Shown: positions 27,188 through 36,124 of the stretch, piece after piece
Layout of the letters: every line of letters begins with the position of its first letter
How positions within the stretch are numbered: position 1 is the first letter of the stretch
Source: Acetobacter tropicalis
GTDB lineage: Bacteria; Pseudomonadota; Alphaproteobacteria; Acetobacterales; Acetobacteraceae
Reading direction: 5' to 3'
DNA length: 45,956 nt
Assembly: GCF_001580915.1 (NCBI RefSeq)
Contig: NZ_LHZQ01000199.1
Span: forward strand, 1 to 45,956
The notes under the pieces: model-generated
The model's input: only the letters and a program-made list of their open reading frames with translations
Told to the model about the DNA's origin: nothing
Databases searched by the model: none
Made by a program: the position numbers and the translations under genes

Positions 27188-29443
27188 ATGAGAAGTGCGG
27201 CGTTTTCACTCAGCCAGTTTTATCAGGCTCTTGCGGCAATGGTCCGGCAGACGCTTCTGGGCGGAGGGCCACCCCGTAAGCTGGATCATCTGCGCTGGTT
27301 GATTGCGCCTGATCTTCTCTCCTTTGGATACGCCCTGCGTACCACCATTTCCGCACTTATAGCGTTGGGCATTGCCTTGTGGTGGGAACTGGGCAGTCCC
27401 CAATGGGCGGCGCTGACAGTCTGGATGGTGGCCCAGGGCACACGGGGCAAATCCATTGCCAAGGCCCGCTGGCACATGTTCGGCATGGTGGTGGGCACCA
27501 TCTGCGCCGTGGTGCTGGTGGCCTGTATGCCGCAGGCGCCCCTGCTGTATATTCTGTGTCTGGCCGGTGGAATCGGCATTTTCTGTTTTATCGGAACCCT
27601 GCTGCCCGGCCCCGCCGCCATGACCAATTACCGTATTCATGGCATGCGGGCGTCCGGTTTTACCTACGCCATTATCGCGTTGGATGGGGTTCTGGCACCG
27701 GACCATATTTTTGAAATTGCCATGGCCCGCGCCACGTACATCACGCTTGGCATTGTGGTGGAAACCACCATCTCCTCCCTGTTCCAGTATCAGTTGGGCA
27801 CGCGCGCCCGTAACCGGCTGGCGACCAATTTTGTGCAGGCCATGGGGGGCGCTACGCGTGCTCTGGTGAACATGCTGCGAGGGGACCATAACGCCATTAC
27901 CCGGTCCCCGGATGTGCTGACCACCATTCTGACCCTGAGCGATCAGGTGGAGTTTGCCGAAATTGAAATGGGCAAACACGAGCATGAAGGGGACCACGCC
28001 CGCGCTGCACTGGCGGCCATTACGGTGCTGATGTCTCGCGGCATGGAGCTTTCCGCTCTGCTGGCCGTGCCGGATAGTCAGGGCGTGCATTACAAGCAGA
28101 CAGCCGAGCAGGTCAGCCTCTTTCTGCAAGGGCTCCCCGGCAGGCTGGGGGACGATCAGCCCATAAAACCGGTGCTGGATGAACTGACCCTGCTGGATGC
28201 CACCTGCCGGGAACTGGCGGCCACCAGTCTGCAAGAAGAAATGGTGGCCGCCACGCATCCCCCGGTTGATCTGCCGCAGGAACGCCGCCTCTCGCGGGAA
28301 GGGCAGCTTTTACACAAGCTGGATGAACTGCTGGACGAACTGCGTCTCTCGCTGGAGCAGTTTGAAATGAGCCGCCACCCGCAGCCGCATGATCATTTCC
28401 GCTACGGTATGCGGACGTATCGTGACTGGCGAGTGGCGTTCACCAACAGCCTGCGCGCCTCGGTCACCATTTTCTGCTCGGGCCTGATCTGGATGACAAC
28501 GGCCTGGCCGGATGGTCTGACCTTCATGATGTTTGTCTCCATTGTGTGCGCCCTGTTCTCCACGCTGGAGCAACCAGCCTTGGCCACGCAGGCGTTTCTG
28601 CACGGCACTGTGTGCGTAATCGGCATGTGCGGGCTGCTGGACCTTTGGGTCATGGCCCAACCCACCACATACGAGATGCTGGCCATGTGTCTGGCTATTC
28701 CCATGTTGGTGGGCGGGTTGGCGTTTGCCTATGCGCCACTGGTACTGGCGGCTGTGGCGTACAATCTGTTTCTGCCCATTCTGGTTGGTCCACTCAATCA
28801 GGGCCGCATGGACGAGGTCATGTATTTCAACACGGCTCTGCCGCTGTTGCTGGCCATGATGTTCGCCATGTGGATGTATCGTGTCTTCCTGCCCTTTGAT
28901 CCCGATGGTCTGCGGTGGGATATGCGGCTGGATATTCTACGCTGGCTGCGCAGGCTTGCCGCATGGCGGTATCCGCCTTTGCCGTCAGAGGTTGTGGGGC
29001 GCGGCGTGGATAATTTTGTGCGCCTGTCATCCATGACGGGCGGCAAACGCTCTTACGTGCTGGAAAGCTACCTCAGCGGTGTGCTGTCCAGCATGACCAT
29101 CGGGCTGAATGTGCTGCGCCTGCGCAGTATTCTGGCGCGTGGTGTGCTTCCCCCCGGCCCGCAGCGGGCGACGCAGGCCATGATGAACCGCATGCAGCGT
29201 TTTACAGGCCGTTATGGTGGCCAGTATGGTCGCACTTCCCGCGCTACCCATCTGGCGGTGCTCTATCTGGTGCAGCGTGAACAGGTGGAAACCAATCTGT
29301 CCGTGCGGGTGGAAATGCTACGGGCACTCGCCAGCCTGCGCGTGATTGAAACGGAACTGGCCCAGAACCGGGCATTCTTCGATGCTTCCTCCCCTTATCT
29401 GGACCCTGCCTTCCCGGAAAAAACAGTGCCTGCTTCTGCCTGA
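27188..29443 (+). CDS. FUSC-family inner-membrane protein (aromatic acid exporter-like)
   Basis: The protein has 751 residues and resembles the AaeB/YccS group of fusaric-acid-resistance-type exporters. Two similar membrane blocks are seen, one near residues 45-185 (RTTISALIALGIALWWELGS, then WMVAQGTRGKSIAKARWHMF with the GT-R-G-K-xxKARWR-like signature) and one near 420-580 (SVTIFCSGLIWMTTAWPDGL, MMFVSIVCALFSTLEQPALA). Long soluble helical parts follow each block. Family members export aromatic carboxylates. It has no adjacent adaptor (AaeA-like) gene, which AaeB systems usually carry, so the transported compound and the partner are unknown. Frame intact. Confidence 0.88.
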   Translation: MRSAAFSLSQFYQALAAMVRQTLLGGGPPRKLDHLRWLIAPDLLSFGYALRTTISALIALGIALWWELGSPQWAALTVWMVAQGTRGKSIAKARWHMFGMVVGTICAVVLVACMPQAPLLYILCLAGGIGIFCFIGTLLPGPAAMTNYRIHGMRASGFTYAIIALDGVLAPDHIFEIAMARATYITLGIVVETTISSLFQYQLGTRARNRLATNFVQAMGGATRALVNMLRGDHNAITRSPDVLTTILTLSDQVEFAEIEMGKHEHEGDHARAALAAITVLMSRGMELSALLAVPDSQGVHYKQTAEQVSLFLQGLPGRLGDDQPIKPVLDELTLLDATCRELAATSLQEEMVAATHPPVDLPQERRLSREGQLLHKLDELLDELRLSLEQFEMSRHPQPHDHFRYGMRTYRDWRVAFTNSLRASVTIFCSGLIWMTTAWPDGLTFMMFVSIVCALFSTLEQPALATQAFLHGTVCVIGMCGLLDLWVMAQPTTYEMLAMCLAIPMLVGGLAFAYAPLVLAAVAYNLFLPILVGPLNQGRMDEVMYFNTALPLLLAMMFAMWMYRVFLPFDPDGLRWDMRLDILRWLRRLAAWRYPPLPSEVVGRGVDNFVRLSSMTGGKRSYVLESYLSGVLSSMTIGLNVLRLRSILARGVLPPGPQRATQAMMNRMQRFTGRYGGQYGRTSRATHLAVLYLVQREQVETNLSVRVEMLRALASLRVIETELAQNRAFFDASSPYLDPAFPEKTVPASA

Positions 29444-29649
29444 TGCTCTGGCGCAATGGGCTTGGGCTTCACACATATGTGTCGCCCCCATGTGGGCTTG
29501 CCCCCTACAGGTCTTGGTGTAGAGGGGGTAGGGTCCGGCCTTTCAGCCTGCGGCTGTTTTCCTCATGGAAGCTGGCAGGGCTGGCTCTGAATGATTTGTT
29601 CCCGTAAAGACGTGCTTCGGCCTTCATCCCTACGGTTGGAAAAGACCAT
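29444..29649. other. Upstream region of nadA with two inverted repeats
   Basis: This 206-base gap contains a perfect 12-base palindrome ACACATATGTGT (29471-29482) and an imperfect hairpin CCCCCTACA (29501-29509) with TGTA (29518-29521) plus GGGGG (29524-29528), with a 2-base bulge. Either could be an operator or the end of the FUSC transcript. I see no known NAD-responsive motif. Confidence 0.3.
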
Positions 29650-30642
29650 ATGATCAGGTTCCCTGACTCCACGCTTTGGCAAGAACGGGCGGATGCCCTG
29701 TATGATCGCGTGCGCCACGTGGTTCCGGCAATGGAATGGCCTGCGTTTGCAGATGATATTGCGGCCATTCTGGAACTCAAGCAGAAGCATAACGCCGTTA
29801 TTCTGGCCCATAATTACCAGACTCCGGAAATCTTCCACTGTGTGGCGGATATCACGGGTGATTCCCTCGCTCTGGCGCGTAAGGCGCAGGAGGTTGAGGC
29901 GGATATCATGGTCATGGCCGGTGTAGCGTTCATGGCGGAAACCTCCAAACTGCTGAACCCGTCCAAGACCGTTCTTCTTCCCTCGGCAGAGGCAGGATGT
30001 TCACTGGCGGAATCCATCACGGCGGCAGATGTGCGCCTGATGCGGCAGCGTTACCCCGGCGTGCCGGTTGTGACCTATGTGAACACGTCCGCTGCCGTGA
30101 AGGCGGAGAGTGATATCTGCTGCACATCCGGCAACGCCCGACAGGTGATTGAAAGCCTGGGCGTGGACGAAGTGATCATGATCCCGGATGAGTTTCTGGC
30201 CCAGAATGTGGCGAACGAAACCGGCGTGAAGGTAATCACCTGGAAAGGCCATTGTGAGGTGCATGAGCGCTTCACACCCCAGGAAATTCGGGACTGGCGC
30301 AAAGCCTATCCGGATCTGGTAGTGCTGGCCCACCCGGAATGCCCGCCAGAAGTGGTGGCGGAGGCTGATTTTGCGGGCTCCACGGCGGGCATGTCAGACT
30401 TTGTGGCGTCCGGCAAAGCCGCGCGCGTGCTGCTGGTGACCGAGTGCTCCATGAGCGACAATCTGGCCGCTCTGCATCCGGATGTGGAACTGATCCGCCC
30501 CTGTAATCTCTGCCCGCACATGAAGCGTATTACGCTTGGCTCCATTCGTAAGGCGCTTGAAAATATGGAAGTAAAGGTGGAAGTGGAGGCTGATGTGGCC
30601 GACCGCGCCCGACTGGCGATTGAACGGATGCTATCGGTTTAG
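29650..30642 (+). CDS. nadA: Quinolinate synthase NadA
   Basis: NadA condenses iminoaspartate with dihydroxyacetone phosphate to quinolinate, using a [4Fe-4S] cluster; 330 residues. The N-terminal AVILAHNYQTPEIFHCVADI is the family signature. The three cluster cysteines are present: C117 in SAEAGCSLAES, C202 in WKGHCEVHERF, and C288 in RPCNLCPHMKRI. It is 16 bases upstream of nadC, forming a nadAC unit. L-aspartate oxidase (nadB), often in the same operon, is not here, so iminoaspartate must come from a gene elsewhere. Confidence 0.97.
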   Translation: MIRFPDSTLWQERADALYDRVRHVVPAMEWPAFADDIAAILELKQKHNAVILAHNYQTPEIFHCVADITGDSLALARKAQEVEADIMVMAGVAFMAETSKLLNPSKTVLLPSAEAGCSLAESITAADVRLMRQRYPGVPVVTYVNTSAAVKAESDICCTSGNARQVIESLGVDEVIMIPDEFLAQNVANETGVKVITWKGHCEVHERFTPQEIRDWRKAYPDLVVLAHPECPPEVVAEADFAGSTAGMSDFVASGKAARVLLVTECSMSDNLAALHPDVELIRPCNLCPHMKRITLGSIRKALENMEVKVEVEADVADRARLAIERMLSV

Positions 30643-30658
30643 AGACCTTTTTTACACG

Positions 30659-31531
30659 ATGGATGACTGCCGAATGCTGCCTTCTCTGCCCGATATCATG
30701 CTTGAACCGCTGGTGCGGGCGGGCCTTCTGGAAGATCTGGGGCGCGGGGGTGATCTGACCACCAATGCCGTAATCGGCCCGGAGGACAGGCTGCGCGTGG
30801 TGATGCGCAGCCGGGAAGACGGTGTGCTGGCCGGGCTGGATCTGGCACGGCTTTCCTTTCATCTCATTGATCCTTCCCTGAACTTCCAGCGCCTGAAGAA
30901 GGAAGGGGAAGCCTTGGCCGCCGGAGATGTTGTGGCGGTGGTGGAAGGCAGCGCCCGCGCCATCCTGACAGGCGAGCGTGTGGGGCTGAATTTTCTGTCT
31001 CACCTGAGCGGGATTGCTACAGCGACGGCCACTATTGTGCGCAGTATGGCTGGCACTAAAGCGCGTCTATGCTGCACGCGTAAAACGATGCCCGGCCTGC
31101 GGGCCATTCAGAAATATGCTGTGCGGGCCGGTGGTGGTGTCAGCCACCGTATGGGGCTGGATGATGCCATTCTGATCAAGGACAACCATATTGCACTGGT
31201 GGGCAGTGTGCAGGAGGCAGTCGCCCGTGCACGTGCGGCGGCAGGCCATATGGTGAAAATTGAGGTTGAGGTGGATACGCCAGAGCAGTTGCGTGCCCTG
31301 CTGGCGGGCGAGAAGGTGGATGCCGTTCTGCTGGATAATATGTCTCTGGCCGATCTGCGCACCTGTGTTGATATGATAGATGGCCGTCTGCTGGTGGAAG
31401 CGTCTGGCGGGATCACGCCCCAGACAGCACCAGCCATTGCCCAGACAGGGGTGGATCTGCTGTCTGTCGGGTGGTTGACTCACTCCGTCAAAGCCCTTGA
31501 TTTCGGTCTGGATTTTGAAAAAATTCTTTAA
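30659..31531 (+). CDS. nadC: Nicotinate-nucleotide pyrophosphorylase (quinolinate phosphoribosyltransferase)
   Basis: NadC converts quinolinate and PRPP into nicotinate mononucleotide; 290 residues from ATG 30659. A second in-frame ATG at 30674 is nearly as likely. The N-terminal LVRAGLLEDLGRGGDLTTNA is typical. The active-site stretch CTRKTMPGLRAIQKYAVRAG followed by GGVSHRMGLDDAILIKDNH contains the substrate-binding Arg/Lys/His residues. The C-terminal barrel ends VEASGGITPQTAPAIAQTGV, DLLSVGWLTHS. It directly follows nadA, consistent with de novo NAD synthesis. Confidence 0.97.
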   Translation: MDDCRMLPSLPDIMLEPLVRAGLLEDLGRGGDLTTNAVIGPEDRLRVVMRSREDGVLAGLDLARLSFHLIDPSLNFQRLKKEGEALAAGDVVAVVEGSARAILTGERVGLNFLSHLSGIATATATIVRSMAGTKARLCCTRKTMPGLRAIQKYAVRAGGGVSHRMGLDDAILIKDNHIALVGSVQEAVARARAAAGHMVKIEVEVDTPEQLRALLAGEKVDAVLLDNMSLADLRTCVDMIDGRLLVEASGGITPQTAPAIAQTGVDLLSVGWLTHSVKALDFGLDFEKIL

Positions 31532-31743
31532 GAGTCTCAGCGCCCCTTCTGTTGCTGAAGAGTAAGGCCCTCTCTCCAGTGGTCACACAGCGCCTCACCG
31601 GGATGTGATGAGGGCACTCTGTAGCGCCTGACGCAATCCTGTTGTTTCCTGCGTTCACAAGACACCATGAAAAACACGGCGTTCGGCTGACCTGGGTTGG
31701 TCAGAGAAGAAAAACAAGAAATGCCGGAAAAGGAGTGTTCCTG

Positions 31744-33078
31744 ATGTGTCCTCAACCCACTTCATCTGTTTCGGCAAAGCCCGATTCATCATGGTCTGCG
31801 GCGCAGATCCGGGCTTTTTTGAGAGAGATGTTTGATGCGGCTGTCGCGAGTGCCAGTCCGTCTCGGGTATTGGCGCAGGCTCTGCCGGAAAAGCCAAAGG
31901 GGCGGTGCGTTGTGGTTGGGGCGGGCAAGGCTTCTGCCGCCATGGCAGCCGCGCTGGAAGAGGCATGGCCGGATGTTCCGCTGGGCGGCGTAGTGGTCAC
32001 GCGTGATGAACATGCTGTGCCCACGCAGCATATTACCATTCTGGAAGCCTCTCATCCGGTGCCGGATGAGCGAAGTGAAGCGGCTGCCCGCGCTATCCTG
32101 AAAGCAGTGGAAGGGCTGAGCGCGGATGATCTGGTGATCGCCCTGATTTCAGGCGGAGGTTCTTCGCTGCTTGCCTTGCCAGCGGAAGGACTAAGTCTGG
32201 ATGAAAAAAAGAAGATCGGGAAAGATCTGCTTCATTCAGGTGCGACCATTACGGAAATGAACACGGTGCGCCGCCACCTTTCCGGCATTAAGGGGGGGCG
32301 CTTGGCACAGGCGGCTTTTCCCGCACGGGTGGCGACTTTTGTGATCAGCGATGTGCCGGGTGATGATCCTGCCGTTATTGCCAGCGGTCCCACGGTGCCA
32401 GACAACACAACAGCGCTGGATGCCTTGCGGATTGTGCGCAAATACGATCTGGCCTTGCCGGAAGCAGCACTTGCGCATCTCAAACATGAGGCCGACCGCA
32501 CACACGGGCACACGCCTGATGTGGCGGAAGGCAACAGCGTGACGATGATCGCAACACCTTTTCTGGCGCTTCAGGCTGCGGCGGAGCGTGCCCGTCAGGC
32601 AGGCGTCACCCCGCTTGTTCTGGGCGATGCGCTGGAAGGGGAAAGCAGTGCGGCCGGTGTGGTGTTGGCTGGCATTGCGCGCTCAGTCAAAATGCATGGT
32701 GTGCCTGTGGCGGCTCCCGCTGTTCTGTTGAGCGGGGGAGAGATGACGGTCACCATCAGAAAAGGTGAAAAACCGGGCCGTGGTGGACGGAATACGGAGT
32801 TTCTGCTGGCCTGCGCGCAGGCACTGGATGGCGAGCAGGGTATATGGGCTCTGGCCGGGGATAGTGACGGCATTGATGGCACAGAAGATGCCGCAGGTGC
32901 CATTGTGACACCCGATACGCTCTCACGCGGGAAAAAACGAGATCTGGATGCGCAGGATTTCCTTAAAAACCATGACAGTTACAGCTATTTCAAGGAAATA
33001 GGAGATCTCGTCATAACCGGGCCAACGCTGACAAACGTGAATGACATTCGTATTCTGCTGGTGCTGCCAACGGAATAA
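31744..33078 (+). CDS. Glycerate 2-kinase (GckA/TtuD family)
   Basis: The protein has 444 residues from ATG 31744, supported by AAGGAG about 9 bases upstream. It has the two domains of type-II glycerate kinases: an N-terminal DUF4147 domain with VVVGAGKASAAMAAALEEAW, LISGGGSSLLALPAEGLSLD and NTVRRHLSGIKGGRLAQAAF, and a C-terminal MOFRL domain with GRGGRNTEFLLACAQAL and LAGDSDGIDGTEDAAGAIV. The enzyme phosphorylates D-glycerate to 2-phosphoglycerate in glyoxylate/tartrate or serine-type routes. No other gene of that pathway is nearby. It converges on the glycosylase gene with 9 bases between them. Confidence 0.93.
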   Translation: MCPQPTSSVSAKPDSSWSAAQIRAFLREMFDAAVASASPSRVLAQALPEKPKGRCVVVGAGKASAAMAAALEEAWPDVPLGGVVVTRDEHAVPTQHITILEASHPVPDERSEAAARAILKAVEGLSADDLVIALISGGGSSLLALPAEGLSLDEKKKIGKDLLHSGATITEMNTVRRHLSGIKGGRLAQAAFPARVATFVISDVPGDDPAVIASGPTVPDNTTALDALRIVRKYDLALPEAALAHLKHEADRTHGHTPDVAEGNSVTMIATPFLALQAAAERARQAGVTPLVLGDALEGESSAAGVVLAGIARSVKMHGVPVAAPAVLLSGGEMTVTIRKGEKPGRGGRNTEFLLACAQALDGEQGIWALAGDSDGIDGTEDAAGAIVTPDTLSRGKKRDLDAQDFLKNHDSYSYFKEIGDLVITGPTLTNVNDIRILLVLPTE

Positions 33079-33087
33079 AACACGGCT

Positions 33088-33714
33088 TTATCGGCCCAGT
33101 ATCTTATCAACGCGGCACCGGAGGGCAGGGATAACCCGATCCTGAAACTCCGGTGTTGCGCGTTCCCATGCCCCCGTGCGCCATGAGGGATGAGGAAGCG
33201 GAAAATAGTCAGGCAGATAATTCTCAAAATTCAGGGTGCGTTCGTAAACCTTTCCTTTTCCCAGTGTATAGTTTTGTGAATAGGAGCCTACCAGAAGGGT
33301 CATCTGGATATTGGGCAGGAAAGAAAGAATACGTTCTCGCCAGAGCGCCGCACATTCAGGCGGAGGCGGTCGGTCTCCTCCTTTGGGCAGAACGCCCGGA
33401 TAGCATAATCCCATAGGGACAATGGCAATCTGGTCTTTATCGTAAAAAAGATCGCGGTCCATGTTCAGCCAAGATCGCAACCGCTCGCCTGACGCGTCAT
33501 TGAACGGAATGCCCGTTTCATGCACGCGGGTGCCGGGGGCTTGTCCGGCAATCAGCAAACGGGCTTTTGGGGAAAAATTGATAACAGGTCTGGGCGCAAA
33601 GGGGAGTTTGCCAGCACAGGCCGTACAACTCCGCACGGTTTTGAGAAAACCCATGAGGTCTTCATCACTGATGGCAGACGAGGAACAGGGGGGCGTAGAA
33701 AAAAGGGTTTTCAT
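33088..33714 (-). CDS. Uracil-DNA glycosylase family protein
   Basis: The protein has 208 residues and is a probable DNA repair glycosylase of the UDG superfamily. Motif A appears as LLIAGQAPGTRVHETGIPFN, followed by DASGERLRSWL, and the C-terminal motif B region as YFPLPHPSWR. An early CTAC motif (SCTACAGKLPF) recalls the Fe-S-associated cysteines of family 4 and 5 enzymes, but I do not see all four cysteines clearly. This points to the small uracil-DNA glycosylase-like group, with activity not certain. It overlaps cobB by 4 bases (ATGA), implying translational coupling. Confidence 0.85.
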   Translation of the reverse strand: MKTLFSTPPCSSSAISDEDLMGFLKTVRSCTACAGKLPFAPRPVINFSPKARLLIAGQAPGTRVHETGIPFNDASGERLRSWLNMDRDLFYDKDQIAIVPMGLCYPGVLPKGGDRPPPPECAALWRERILSFLPNIQMTLLVGSYSQNYTLGKGKVYERTLNFENYLPDYFPLPHPSWRTGAWERATPEFQDRVIPALRCRVDKILGR

Positions 33715-34454
33715 GGTGTGAGCAATCCACTCACGTAGCGCGGAACAACCTTGGTGGCCGGACCGTACGAGACTTCATCAAACTGGCCAGATGCGGCAGA
33801 TGGCGCCAGATTCAGTTCAACAGTATGGGCGTGCGCGCCAGCCGCCTGCACAAAACCAGCGGCAGGCCATACCGTTGCAGACGTGCCGATGGCGATAAAA
33901 AGGGTGCAGCGAGCAAGCGCTTTTTCAATACGTTCCATGTGGTAAGGCATCTCGCCAAACCAGACCACATCCGGTCGTAAGGCTGCTGCGCTACAATGGG
34001 GGCAAGGCGTGGTTGGAAAACAGTCTGTTATCCACTGAAAACTCTGGTGGCACGCTGTACAGCGCACCCGTTCCAGCTCACCATGCATATGCACAAGGCT
34101 GCGACTGCCTGCGCGCTCATGCAAAGGGTCAATGTTTTGCGTGATCAGCAGAAAGCGGTCATCTGCCTCATGCGGCATTTGGTTCCGTAACGCAGTTTCC
34201 AACATCGCCAGAGCCTTATGGGCTGCGTTGGGTTCAACAGTCTGCGCCTCCTTGCGTCGATGATTATAAAAATCGTCCACAAGGGTTGGGTTTCTGGAAA
34301 ATCCTTCAGGTGTGCAGACATCTTCAATGCTGTGTGACGCCCATAATCCGCCTTCATCCCGAAAGGTGGCAAGGCCGGATTCCTGACTGATGCCTGCGCC
34401 AGTCAGAATAACAATCCGTTCAGAAAGCAGGGAGGAGGGGAATGGAGCGGCCAT
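33711..34454 (-). CDS. cobB: NAD-dependent protein deacylase (sirtuin, CobB type)
   Basis: The sirtuin removes acyl groups from lysines using NAD; 247 residues. The Rossmann entry is VILTGAGISQESGLATFRDE followed by GGLW. The NAD/catalytic motifs are TQNIDPLHERAGS and VHMHGELERVRC with the catalytic His. Zn ligands are CTAC and CPHC. The stretch DDFYNHRR keeps the Tyr-x-x-Arg pair that in E. coli CobB and SIRT5 accommodates succinyl groups, so desuccinylase as well as deacetylase activity is plausible. It overlaps the glycosylase start. Confidence 0.95.
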   Translation of the reverse strand: MAAPFPSSLLSERIVILTGAGISQESGLATFRDEGGLWASHSIEDVCTPEGFSRNPTLVDDFYNHRRKEAQTVEPNAAHKALAMLETALRNQMPHEADDRFLLITQNIDPLHERAGSRSLVHMHGELERVRCTACHQSFQWITDCFPTTPCPHCSAAALRPDVVWFGEMPYHMERIEKALARCTLFIAIGTSATVWPAAGFVQAAGAHAHTVELNLAPSAASGQFDEVSYGPATKVVPRYVSGLLTP

Positions 34455-34570
34455 ATTTCAGCATATGTGATGCCGTGCTGCTTTGCACAAGGAGCGAAAA
34501 GTATGTGCTTGCTTGTGGTGCCAGAAGGGAGATGTGAAGCAGCTTTGTGGCGTGCTGAGGGGTAAGCATA

Positions 34571-34606
34571 AAAAACACCGCGCTGGTTGCCCAACGCGGT
34601 GTTTTT
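34571..34606. terminator. Bidirectional terminator after adhB
   Basis: AAAAACACCGCG (34571-34582) pairs perfectly over 12 bases with CGCGGTGTTTTT (34595-34606) around a 12-base loop, with A-runs on one side and T-runs on the other. It ends the adhAB message on the minus strand. No plus-strand gene needs it here. Confidence 0.9.
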
Positions 34607-34612
34607 AGCAGG

Positions 34613-34638
34613 TCCTCGCTCTTTTAAAGGAGCGAGGA
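34613..34638 (-). terminator. Second hairpin just after adhB
   Basis: TCCTCGCTC (34613-34621) pairs perfectly over 9 bases with GAGCGAGGA (34630-34638) around an 8-base loop, 15 bases after the adhB stop. It has no T-run. With the true terminator next to it, it probably protects the mRNA 3' end. Confidence 0.5.
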
Positions 34639-34652
34639 AGAAAAAGTCGCTC

Positions 34653-36068
34653 TTACTGAGCTTCGTCTTCACCCGTGTGGGTCTGCGGAGCAAAGGTCCA
34701 GCCTGCGCCATAAGGCTGCGGATGGAAGACACCCCATGTAGCCGTGTCATTTCCACCGAAGCCCCATGAATAGGTGGAGATCGGTGCATGATCAACGCGC
34801 AGCTTCTGAATGTCTGCTGCCGTAACGTTGGCCGGAGCCTTGTTACCCCAGGAGGTGCGGATGAAGTTGACCACGTCCGCAATCTGCTGGTCAGACAGAA
34901 CATTCTTGTAGCCAGGCATTGCCACGGCAGAAGGGGCCCAGTTTGTGGGCGGCAGAACCGCACCGGCCACAATGATGTGGGCAACGGATGTCGGGTTTTC
35001 AGACACCACAACCGGGTTGCCAGCCAGCGGCGGGAACATACGGGCTACACCACCACCATCGTTACGGTGACAGATGGCGCACTGTTCAACATATTCCTTG
35101 GCACCCGGCATGCCGGAGGTGTTGTGGGAATCCAGAGCCTGAGCGGTGGAGGCATCATATTTGTAATCACCACGGGCCGGCGGTACCGGCGGCAGGGCTT
35201 TCAGATATTTTGCCATGGCGCGCAGATCACTATCCGTGAAGTACTGCGTGCTCCAGCCCACCACGTCGGCCATGCCACCAAACACTGCGGAATGGTCAAT
35301 ACGGCCAGATTTCAGGAACTGGTAGATATCATCCTCAGACCAGCGGCCCAGACCCAGAACGGGGTCATTGCGCAGGCTTGGGGCGATCCAGTTATCAATC
35401 GGGGCACCACCGCTCAGGAAGTCAGCACCGCCGGACGCATCAAGCGCTTTTTCCTGCATGCCAAAGCCGCGCGGGGTATGGCAGGCGCCGCAGTGACCGG
35501 GGCCTGTCACCAGATATTCGCCGCGAGCGATATCCGCATCGGTGCCCGGAGCCGGTGTGAAGTCCTTGGGGGCCGGTGCAAACACGGACCGCCAGATGGA
35601 CAGCGGCCAGCGCATGGACAACGGCCAGGAAATGCCAGCCGGTTTGTTGGGCTGGGCCACCGGCTTCACGCCATGCATGAAGTAGGCATACAGCGCCTTC
35701 ATGTCATCCTGCGTCATGCGGGCGAAGGACGGATACGGCATGGCCGGATACAGCGTGCTGCCGTCCTTGCGCACGCCATGGCGTACGGCTTCGTCAAATT
35801 CCTTGAACGTATAGGTCCCGATCCCGTGGGTGGGGTCAGGGGTGATGTTGGTGGAGTAGATGGTGCCAATGGGGGTCTGGATGGACAGACCGCCAGCATA
35901 CACCTGACCGTGCAGCGCCGTATGACACGCTACACAGTCCCCCAGGCGCGCAACATACGCGCCTTTTTTCACCAGTTCATCGTCAGCGCTTTGTGCGTGC
36001 GCCAGAGAAGTGCCTGCCAGAAGCCCGACAGCGACCGCTCCCAGAGCGGCTTTTAGTCCTTTGATCAT
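34653..36068 (-). CDS. adhB: Alcohol dehydrogenase cytochrome c subunit II
   Basis: This is the triheme cytochrome c subunit of the membrane-bound quinohemoprotein ADH; it passes electrons from AdhA to ubiquinone at the periplasmic face. From ATG 36068 it has 471 residues, starting with the signal peptide MIKGLKAALGAVAVGLLAGT and cleavage near AHA. The three heme sites are CVACH at about 45-49, then CGACH and CAICH. It closely resembles the Acetobacter AdhB I know (for example RLGDCVACHTALHGQ, QPYGAGWTFAPQTHTG). An in-frame ATG at 36125 overlaps the adhA stop as TAATG and would add 19 residues ahead of the signal peptide. Confidence 0.96.
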   Translation of the reverse strand: MIKGLKAALGAVAVGLLAGTSLAHAQSADDELVKKGAYVARLGDCVACHTALHGQVYAGGLSIQTPIGTIYSTNITPDPTHGIGTYTFKEFDEAVRHGVRKDGSTLYPAMPYPSFARMTQDDMKALYAYFMHGVKPVAQPNKPAGISWPLSMRWPLSIWRSVFAPAPKDFTPAPGTDADIARGEYLVTGPGHCGACHTPRGFGMQEKALDASGGADFLSGGAPIDNWIAPSLRNDPVLGLGRWSEDDIYQFLKSGRIDHSAVFGGMADVVGWSTQYFTDSDLRAMAKYLKALPPVPPARGDYKYDASTAQALDSHNTSGMPGAKEYVEQCAICHRNDGGGVARMFPPLAGNPVVVSENPTSVAHIIVAGAVLPPTNWAPSAVAMPGYKNVLSDQQIADVVNFIRTSWGNKAPANVTAADIQKLRVDHAPISTYSWGFGGNDTATWGVFHPQPYGAGWTFAPQTHTGEDEAQ

Positions 36069-36124
36069 CGTTTTTACCACTGTGTCGCTTGTGTGCCGAA
36101 TGACGTCATGACTGTGCCGGACCA

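Noticed and set aside
34788..36056. 422-codon plus-strand ORF
   Set aside because: Antisense of adhB, which has three intact heme motifs.
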